From Arachidicoccus rhizosphaerae (GTDB taxonomy: Bacteria > Bacteroidota > Bacteroidia > Chitinophagales > Chitinophagaceae), in contig NZ_FNQY01000031.1 in NCBI RefSeq assembly GCF_900107765.1, positions 1 to 44,842 on the forward strand: a stretch of 44,842 nucleotides of DNA, written 5' to 3'. Under the pieces are notes generated by a model. That model was not told the origin of the DNA. It saw only the letters and a list, made by a program, of their open reading frames with translations, and ran no database searches. Below are positions 39,241 to 44,842 of the stretch, piece after piece. Numbering within the stretch: the first letter of the stretch is position 1; each line of letters opens with the position of its first letter. The translations under genes and the position numbers were made by a program.

Positions 39241-41488
39241 TTCTGCTATTATTATCTGGGTTAAAAAATATTTGTTGCTGTACGGGCTGTTTGGGCTTCG
39301 CCGGTTCGTAGGGAGGGAAAGGGGGCGGTTCGGTGGATGTTGTTGAACTTAGTATTGAGATTTCCTGTACCATCCAGACGCGCTGAGCGGCCCCTGCTTT
39401 CCATACTACACGCTGTTCAAATCCTAGTCGCTTTAACTCCATACCGATTCGTTTAACAGTGAGCCTAGTAACCCCAAACCTTCCTCTTATTTTTGATTCA
39501 ATCTCGCTTGCTGGCATTTCTACTGGCCCGTTCTCAAACATGAGTTGTATTAGCTCCCTTTCATTCGAAACCGCTTCAAATTGGGCGATATGTTTATTTA
39601 GGTATGCTTTATCCTCCTTGCTGAGTACTTTCCAGTCAAAACCGGATTTCCACAGGTGATACGCTTCCATAAATACATCTGTCTTATCTACATCATTGAA
39701 TATATTGTGATTAATTCCTGTTAATAGAATTGGTATCTTACGCCTGTTTCCTGTTGGGTCATCAATAACGTCGTCCTCATTTGAAGAGCCACACAAAACG
39801 GCTAAGCGTCGTAAATCCCTATGCACCATGCCGTATGGTTCACGGATGCTAAATATCCTCTGACTTGTTAATGTCTTAAACCTCTTACTATCCTTTTTAC
39901 TTTTACCGCCCATTTCATCATCCAGGATAATTAACTTTTTAGTCATTAGGATTTCACCGTCCTTAGCTTCATCCAAATTGCTTTGCGCAAAATAGCTGGT
40001 AAGCCCTTCAGGTAATAAGTGGTTAAACCAATATGTTTTTCCTGTTCCGTGCTCGCCACCCACTAATATTAAATCCAGGTCGCTAGGCTGGTCAAATATT
40101 GCCGATATGATAGACACGATCCACTTTGTACCGAAGTATTGCAGGTATTCCGGGTCCGGTGTCTCAATACTGCTGAGTAGTTTTTTTATATGGCCGCCGT
40201 CTTTGCCTCTTTCAATATTCTGAGTAACGAACTCTTTAAATGGGTTGTAATCGGCAACAAAATCAGACCCTATTAAACGCTTCAAAGTATCAAAACTGGT
40301 CTTGCCAAGTACTTTGTTTGCTTTAATCCAAATGCTATTCAACTCCTTTTCCTCAATCTTGAAACCGCCATCCTCCACCATCCTGGTGATCTCATTGCGC
40401 CTCAGGTCATAATTCTGCCTCAGCCACAATTCCAGTTGCTCAATAGGCCCGTCCTCATTCAGCTGGATATTGTTATCCATAACGGATTGTGCAATCTGCT
40501 GTACATCGTCTCCCTGGATGCCTTCAAACTGTGCCAGGTTCTTAGCTACCTGCTGGGCGTTTAATCCGCCTTTCTTACCCTGGGATGCTGAGTAAGCAAT
40601 TGTCTTTGTCCTTTGGCTGTAGACCTCAATTCCTGCCTGTTTGCAGTAGTAGTAAAAAGTGGCGATCGTTGCTTTTCTGCCTGCACCGTGCGCTTTTAAA
40701 CAGTTGTCATACTGCTTTTCACAGGTCCTTTCATTGAACTTGTAACTATACTGGCTCACATGGCGGAAATAGTTGCGGCCACCCTCGCCGAACTGATCAG
40801 CGAAAGCAAAGCCTATCCGGAGCCATTCTTCGTATCCGTCACACAGGCTTATGCCTCTGCGGTCGATCTCCTTTAAAATCTCCTCAAAATCGTTATGAGC
40901 ATAGATGACTTTGTCCAGCTTCTTAGGTTCCCGGGTTTTAGGGTACTTAGTCCATTTGAGGGCCGTTTCATTGCGGAATAGCGCCGGGTCAAAGGAGACG
41001 AAGCGGAGGCGGCTTACATCGCTGCCACTGGCATCCACGATAACGTTGTACGTGTTGTACATATAATCGCTGATACCCATAAAACTCTCCTTGTGCTTGC
41101 CGGGTGTTATCTTGAACAGCAGACAGAGGCCACGGCCGGAAATAGAGGCAAAGGAGGCATAAACGTGCGGATCTTTCTCAACCATGGCACGGACGGCGTT
41201 CAGCTCGCCCGGACCTTCCAGCCCGTCAATGTCAATAGCTATAAATCCGCTGTGCTTTACCAGAGCATTTGAAGCCCGGCGTTCAAACTGCCCGGATATA
41301 GTAACCGCCGGCGCTGTTCTCTTTTTCAGGTCTGCCCGCTGCTCTTTCGTGGGAAGCACTCTGATGGGCGACACAATATCCTGCCAGTAGCCGTCCTGCA
41401 CCTTATCCAGGAACATATCCAGAGGAATGGTCTCTTTTTCTGCCACTTCTTTTGCCAGTGAGTAAATTGATATATTTGGGGTCTGCAT
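39224..41488 (-). CDS. Primase-helicase (BT4734/BF3469 primase-like with VirE helicase domain)
   Basis: 754 aa. Residues of about 30-185 form the BT4734/BF3469-type primase-polymerase-like domain with catalytic IDID (Asp86, Asp88) and SGRGLCLLFKI. A PriCT-like helical domain follows (about 200-290). The C-terminal VapE/VirE-like SF3 helicase has Walker A GEHGTGKT (478-485), Walker B LIILDDEM, and CGSSNEDDVIDDPTGNRR with the sensor and arginine parts. It would prime and unwind phage DNA. Start MQTPNIS at 41488. Likely core of the replication module. Confidence 0.9.
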   Translation of the reverse strand: MQTPNISIYSLAKEVAEKETIPLDMFLDKVQDGYWQDIVSPIRVLPTKEQRADLKKRTAPAVTISGQFERRASNALVKHSGFIAIDIDGLEGPGELNAVRAMVEKDPHVYASFASISGRGLCLLFKITPGKHKESFMGISDYMYNTYNVIVDASGSDVSRLRFVSFDPALFRNETALKWTKYPKTREPKKLDKVIYAHNDFEEILKEIDRRGISLCDGYEEWLRIGFAFADQFGEGGRNYFRHVSQYSYKFNERTCEKQYDNCLKAHGAGRKATIATFYYYCKQAGIEVYSQRTKTIAYSASQGKKGGLNAQQVAKNLAQFEGIQGDDVQQIAQSVMDNNIQLNEDGPIEQLELWLRQNYDLRRNEITRMVEDGGFKIEEKELNSIWIKANKVLGKTSFDTLKRLIGSDFVADYNPFKEFVTQNIERGKDGGHIKKLLSSIETPDPEYLQYFGTKWIVSIISAIFDQPSDLDLILVGGEHGTGKTYWFNHLLPEGLTSYFAQSNLDEAKDGEILMTKKLIILDDEMGGKSKKDSKRFKTLTSQRIFSIREPYGMVHRDLRRLAVLCGSSNEDDVIDDPTGNRRKIPILLTGINHNIFNDVDKTDVFMEAYHLWKSGFDWKVLSKEDKAYLNKHIAQFEAVSNERELIQLMFENGPVEMPASEIESKIRGRFGVTRLTVKRIGMELKRLGFEQRVVWKAGAAQRVWMVQEISILSSTTSTEPPPFPPYEPAKPKQPVQQQIFFNPDNNSRNEYYQ

Positions 41489-41545
41489 TATTTGGGTCTC
41501 GTGTTAATATTGTGTGTTGTGGTGCTGCGCTTTCTTGTGCTTGGT

Positions 41546-43204
41546 TTAAAGTGCTCTCAGTGCCTGTAACGGCTGGATACTTGGCTGCCATGGCTGCGGC
41601 TTGGCAGGCTCAGGCAGGATAACGGGCGGCGGTGGTGGCGGAGCTGGCAAAGGAGCTGTAAATGCTTGCACCTCCTGCCCTTCCGGCTTCCACTTTTTAA
41701 AACGGTCTTGCAATTCCTTCCACAGCGTTTCTTTTGCCCGGTCCTGATGCCAGCGGTTCCAGTTCTTGCCTACCTGTTCGCACCAAACCTTGCCTTTCTC
41801 TTCGTACTGGCTGAGGATATACGCTGCAATTTCCTCGGTCATTTTAGGTACGGTCTGCTTAGCAGCAGCGGCCAGCTGGCGGCCAATGTCAAAGAAGGTG
41901 TAATATTCCTTACGCTCGCTGTTTTCCTGCATGAGGGTTTCAATATCCAGTCCTTTTGTGACCACTACAAAATCCCCTAGCTCCTCTTCAATCTCCTGTT
42001 CTCTGCTTGGAAATTCGAAGCCACAGTATTTGCAGCTCCTGGCAGTGGCTGCTAGGATTGCGTCACAGCTGGGGCATGACTTGCAAGGGGCAGCGCCCTG
42101 TTTGTCCTTTTTCTTAGGCGGATTATGAAAGATATTCTCCCAATCCCTATCATCTGACCAGTCACCTAAAACGGCTGCATTGCCGCCCATGTCAATAATG
42201 GTAAAGATTGCTTTGCTGGCGTGTAACCGACCGCCCCTGCCTGTGCACTGTAACCAGGTGATATTACTTTTCGTGGAACGGTTCATTATTACCGTCTGAA
42301 TGCTTGGAATATCCGTCCCGGTGGTGGCAATACCAACATTGTTCAGGATCGCTCCGGGTGTACTCTCAAACCATTTCAGGATATTGGTGCGCTCGGTGGT
42401 GCTCATATCGCCGTCAACATGTTTGGCTTCATAACCTGCCAGCCTGAAAGCGTTGTTAACCTGTATGGAATGATCTACGGTACAATTAAATACGATCGCT
42501 TTCGTACCCGGTGCGTACTTTTCGTAAGCCTTAACGGTATTGTTAACGTACTTTGGAGCGCTGAACTTGATACCCATTAAGCCCTCGTCAAAATCACCGC
42601 CTTTCGTGGCCAGCTCCGCCCTGTTTACGGTTTCTTCCGGTGCCCTGGTGATGTTCTGGCAGAGCTTGCCTCTGCGGATCAACTCCTCAATCTGGACAGT
42701 TGTGATGATATCCTGATAATAATCCTTTAAAGGCTTTTTCTTGTTGGCACTATACGGAGTTGCAGTAAAGCCTAAAATATACGGAGGATTGGGCAGCGCT
42801 TCCAGTGGCTTATGAACTTTAAAAAAATTTGCAAGGTGCGCCTCGTCTATTATAACCAATCCCAGGCTAGTGGGAATCTTATCTACTTTTTTGTATGTGC
42901 TCTCGATCATGCCTACATAAACCTGTGCGGGCGGTATGTGCTTCATACCTGAGATGATCGGCTGAGCCTTAATTTTATACAGGTCGTATAAAGTCCTGCG
43001 TGTCTGTCTCAGCAACTCGATACGATGTACTAATATTAAAATGCTGGATGTGTTCTTGGTTAGCCACCGATTGCAGACAGAGGAAAACATAACGGTCTTG
43101 CCTGAGCCGGTTGGGGCCTGAGCTAACAGTTTTTTGATGCCGGACGCAAACTTTGTAGCGGCCTCGTTATTCAGTTTCTCTTGATAATCGTAAAGTGTAA
43201 TCAT
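41546..43204 (-). CDS. SF2 (DEAD/DEAH-type) helicase with zinc ribbon
   Basis: 552 aa from the ATG at 43204 (MITLYDYQEKLNNEAATKFA); the frame extends 23 codons upstream but that part looks non-coding. Motif I APTGSGKT (30-37), motif II IDEAH, motif III GFTATPY, motif VI QCTGRGGRL. A C4 zinc ribbon (CPSC ... CKYCGFEF) follows, then a Pro-rich C-terminus. Similar to restriction-type III/UvrB-like phage helicases; probably unwinds DNA in replication or recombination. Confidence 0.9.
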   Translation of the reverse strand: MITLYDYQEKLNNEAATKFASGIKKLLAQAPTGSGKTVMFSSVCNRWLTKNTSSILILVHRIELLRQTRRTLYDLYKIKAQPIISGMKHIPPAQVYVGMIESTYKKVDKIPTSLGLVIIDEAHLANFFKVHKPLEALPNPPYILGFTATPYSANKKKPLKDYYQDIITTVQIEELIRRGKLCQNITRAPEETVNRAELATKGGDFDEGLMGIKFSAPKYVNNTVKAYEKYAPGTKAIVFNCTVDHSIQVNNAFRLAGYEAKHVDGDMSTTERTNILKWFESTPGAILNNVGIATTGTDIPSIQTVIMNRSTKSNITWLQCTGRGGRLHASKAIFTIIDMGGNAAVLGDWSDDRDWENIFHNPPKKKDKQGAAPCKSCPSCDAILAATARSCKYCGFEFPSREQEIEEELGDFVVVTKGLDIETLMQENSERKEYYTFFDIGRQLAAAAKQTVPKMTEEIAAYILSQYEEKGKVWCEQVGKNWNRWHQDRAKETLWKELQDRFKKWKPEGQEVQAFTAPLPAPPPPPPVILPEPAKPQPWQPSIQPLQALRAL

Positions 43205-43324
43205 TTCTAAACTCCTTTTCTTTATTCTCTGTGCTATGCGTTTGTTGTGCGCTGTGTCGTGTGGTGTTTTCAAAAAGTGCCGCTTTTAACCAGAGCGGCT
43301 AACTGGGTTACCAACTCGTTTAGG

Positions 43325-43909
43325 CTAGAACGGGAGATCATCATTTACTGCTGGCGCCGCTGGCCCGTAACCTGGGGCCGCCGGTCCCGTGGCCAGGCTT
43401 CCCTGAGGCGCATAACCTTGCGGGGCGTACTGAGCCGCGGGGGCTGCCTGAGTTGCCGGGCTAAACCCTCCTGGCGCCGGTGCTGCCTGCGCTGGCTGCT
43501 GTGGGTAATACTGCTGTGCGGCCTGTGGATTCTGGGGGGCTGCATAACCTTGTGGGGCTGCCTGTACTGGCGGCTGACCAAAGGGAGTTGTTGCAACTGG
43601 GGCAGACTGGGGAGCGTACTGCTGTGTCGGTGTATTCTGTTTCATATTGCCGATGTAGGTCCGCTTAATCTGCTGCTCTCTTTCTTCCTTGGATTGGCCG
43701 ATACTGATACTGGCAGAGTTGCCGTACTGGTCTACCTGGTCATTAATCCAGAGGTTAACGGGCACGTAGTGCTTGCCGTTTTTCTGGCCGGTTACGAACG
43801 GGTGAGGGAGCGCAGACAGGTTTATCCATGCGCTGCCGTCCTGACCACGTTGAATTAAGTTTCCGAATACATCTTCAAGGCAGATGCTACCATATAAGAA
43901 TTGTGACAT
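43325..43909 (-). CDS. SSB-like protein with DDLPF tip
   Basis: 194 aa. N-terminal about 85 residues are beta-rich (FLYGSICLEDVFGNLIQRGQ; GKHYVPVNLWINDQVDQYGN), then a long low-complexity Gln/Pro/Ala/Gly/Tyr linker (about 100-185), and the C-terminus NDDLPF, very like the bacterial SSB tip DDDIPF that recruits replication proteins. The N-terminal domain does not show a clear classical OB-fold, so it may be a divergent one. Its place among helicase and primase genes supports a single-strand-binding role. Confidence 0.7.
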   Translation of the reverse strand: MSQFLYGSICLEDVFGNLIQRGQDGSAWINLSALPHPFVTGQKNGKHYVPVNLWINDQVDQYGNSASISIGQSKEEREQQIKRTYIGNMKQNTPTQQYAPQSAPVATTPFGQPPVQAAPQGYAAPQNPQAAQQYYPQQPAQAAPAPGGFSPATQAAPAAQYAPQGYAPQGSLATGPAAPGYGPAAPAVNDDLPF

Positions 43910-43916
43910 TTTAAAG

Positions 43917-43935
43917 CCCGGATACCGTTGCCGGG
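43917..43935 (-). other. Intergenic hairpin, spacer type A (copy 2)
   Basis: CCCGG (43917-43921) and CCGGG (43931-43935), 9-base loop ATACCGTTG, followed on the plus strand by TGCGGTT. Compare 34461-34477: loop TTATCGTTG and the same TGCGGTT flank, but a different stem. Lies 8 bases upstream of the SSB-like start. Confidence 0.55.
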
Positions 43936-43951
43936 TGCGGTTGATAAAGTT

Positions 43952-44248
43952 TTATTTTTGAATTACGTAGATTGTTGAAAATTGACGGCCTGCCTTATGC
44001 GCTGCCTTAACTGCTTTTCTGCATAATCTCAGATTTCCTTTCGGTATCCCGTCAATTACTAAGCACCCTACTTTTTTTGTTGTATAAGGCAAACGGCCGG
44101 TACTTGCCATTATAAACTTATTTAGCTTAGTGCCAGGCGGTGGGCTGCTTATAACGTGTGTGCAACCTTCTCCCTTAAGATCTAAGCTCATTCGTTGCAG
44201 CATTAGACTTTTACCCTCTCCCTGTTTTCCTTTGATTACTATTTCCAT
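43952..44248 (-). CDS. Mini P-loop NTPase-like protein (98 aa)
   Basis: 98 aa. Walker A GKQGEGKS (residues 7-14) and a Walker B-like VGCLVIDG (Asp66), but only a minimal core and no C-terminal lid. It resembles the N-terminal half of an AAA or DNA-partition type ATPase. It may bind nucleotide as a regulator or be a truncated form. The preceding 33-base spacer holds a hairpin GCCT/AGGC. Function unknown. Confidence 0.65.
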   Translation of the reverse strand: MEIVIKGKQGEGKSLMLQRMSLDLKGEGCTHVISSPPPGTKLNKFIMASTGRLPYTTKKVGCLVIDGIPKGNLRLCRKAVKAAHKAGRQFSTIYVIQK

Positions 44249-44281
44249 TGTTTGACAATTTGCGCCTTAGCTCAGGCCGGT

Positions 44282-44842
44282 TTATAAATTAAAAAATGCT
44301 TTAAATGCGTTTGCGCCATACTCCCCCTTGGTAAGCTTTACCATGCACCGGATCGTAAACGCTTGCGGCTGGATCTTTCTAGAGACAATGAAATTCTTAG
44401 TACCAGCAGAACAGGCCCCGGTGATCACCCGATACATTTCTATGCACTTTTCGTAAGGGAATTTTTTATCCACATCCAACCCCTTGTACTCCGACTTGTC
44501 ACGGTTAGAGATTTTAAATACCAGATCCTCTCTTGCTTCTTTGATAGTCTCCCCGTGAGCGTACTTTCCTTTGCCATCAGATACTAAATAGTACCTGTTG
44601 TTTTTGCCCAGGTCTTTTAACTCCCAGATATTGCCCTTTTTACTGATAACCTCTGAGAACCTGCCGTCACAATAGATGTAATCACCTTTGCCTTTGCCCC
44701 ATTTAATGAATGGTTCAGGGATATTCACTGGCATATTTTCATGCTCAGACTTTTTCCAACCTTCGGGCTTTATACAATTTGGCCTCAGGTCGAGGGAACC
44801 GCCCACTGTTGGATTGAAGCCCTCAGGGATGCTGGTAAGAGA
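44282..44842 (-). CDS. Hypothetical protein with LRR-like N-terminal part (partial, runs off the window)
   Basis: The frame is open to the window edge; the GTG at 44806 is not necessarily the start. The visible N-terminal SLTSIPEGFNPTVGGSLDL is one unit of a leucine-rich-repeat-like pattern (LTSIPEGFNPTVGGSL) used by Bacteroidota phage proteins. The C-terminal part is a compact domain (WKKSEHENMPVNIPEPFIKW; DYIYCDGRFSEVISKKGNI) of unknown function. N-terminus lies outside the window. Confidence 0.6.
   Translation of the reverse strand, partial: SLTSIPEGFNPTVGGSLDLRPNCIKPEGWKKSEHENMPVNIPEPFIKWGKGKGDYIYCDGRFSEVISKKGNIWELKDLGKNNRYYLVSDGKGKYAHGETIKEAREDLVFKISNRDKSEYKGLDVDKKFPYEKCIEMYRVITGACSAGTKNFIVSRKIQPQAFTIRCMVKLTKGEYGANAFKAFFNL

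Larger units (their letters stand above)
7364..44842. mobile_element. Siphovirus-type prophage, left end at tRNA-Arg, right end beyond the window
   Basis: From the tRNA 3' end to the window edge the genes are phage genes: integrase, control region, packaging, capsid, long non-contractile tail (tape measure, tube, G/GT chaperones, no sheath), lysis, and an oppositely oriented early region. The exact attL crossover lies somewhere in the 3' half of the tRNA; attR is outside the window, so the core cannot be defined. No essential late gene looks broken, so the element may be inducible. Confidence 0.95.

Noticed and set aside
43345-43858. Long frames on both strands over the SSB-like gene
   Set aside because: They are by-products of the repetitive Gln/Pro/Ala-coding linker; only the 194-aa frame has a structured N-terminus and the DDLPF tip.
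38272-44474. Further perfect DnaA-box matches inside genes (38272-38280, 39035-39043, 44466-44474)
   Set aside because: A 9-base motif with one free position is expected once or twice by chance in a window this size, and these lie in coding sequence without the surrounding 24-base element. The one at 38272 simply encodes Val-Ile-His-Asn.

Overview
The window shows a chromosome segment of a Bacteroidota bacterium, most likely from the Sphingobacteriales (Pedobacter/Mucilaginibacter type). The evidence is the gene content (RecR beside a Bacteroidota-type SbsA-like lipoprotein), the TAnnTTTG promoter boxes typical of the phylum, and phage families that occur mainly in Bacteroidota (BT4734/VirE primases, PcfK/PcfJ). 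Genus cannot be settled by reading alone.

Layout. (1) 1-1927 is a complete IS element with 14-base inverted ends, one DDE transposase and an unusually structured non-coding leader. (2) 1996-7169 is host chromosome on the minus strand: recR, an Ig-like-domain lipoprotein, a secreted CocE/NonD serine hydrolase and a TPR membrane protein. (3) 7292-7366 is tRNA-Arg(CCT), the integration site of a prophage that begins at its 3' end and runs past the right edge of the window; only the left attachment junction is visible. (4) 7483-10096 is the integration/control region: tyrosine integrase, a regularly spaced 12-base repeat array, a small XRE regulator and three small unknown genes. (5) 10097-10660 is a long AT-rich regulatory region. 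(6) 10661-33166, plus strand, is the late operon of a siphovirus: terminase small and large, small unknown genes, portal, prohead protease, HK97 capsid, connectors and adaptors, tail tube(s), tail chaperones with a -1 frameshift, a giant tape measure, tail-tip proteins and a lysis cassette. (7) 33223-44842, minus strand, is the early region: small accessory genes including an Acb2-like anti-CBASS candidate, PcfJ and PcfK, a DUF4406-DnaA(domain IV) fusion, a VRR-NUC nuclease, a VirE-type primase-helicase, an SF2 helicase, an SSB-like protein and a mini P-loop protein.

How the parts may work together. The phage carries a replication set (primase-helicase, SF2 helicase, SSB-like protein, nuclease) and a DnaA DNA-binding domain fused to a DUF4406 domain. 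Two promoters in the left control region, facing opposite ways, share an exact 24-base element containing a perfect DnaA box, placed 37-38 bases upstream of an identical 15-base promoter core; a third intergenic region carries a diverged copy. This suggests, without proving it, that a DnaA-type protein (the phage fusion or host DnaA) controls phage transcription. Other notable points are two tail-tube paralogues, one carrying a sugar-binding display module; a third tube-like protein with FN3-like domains; twelve exact-length 27-residue repeats in the tape measure; a u-spanin-like lysis protein; and structured intergenic spacers in the early operon.
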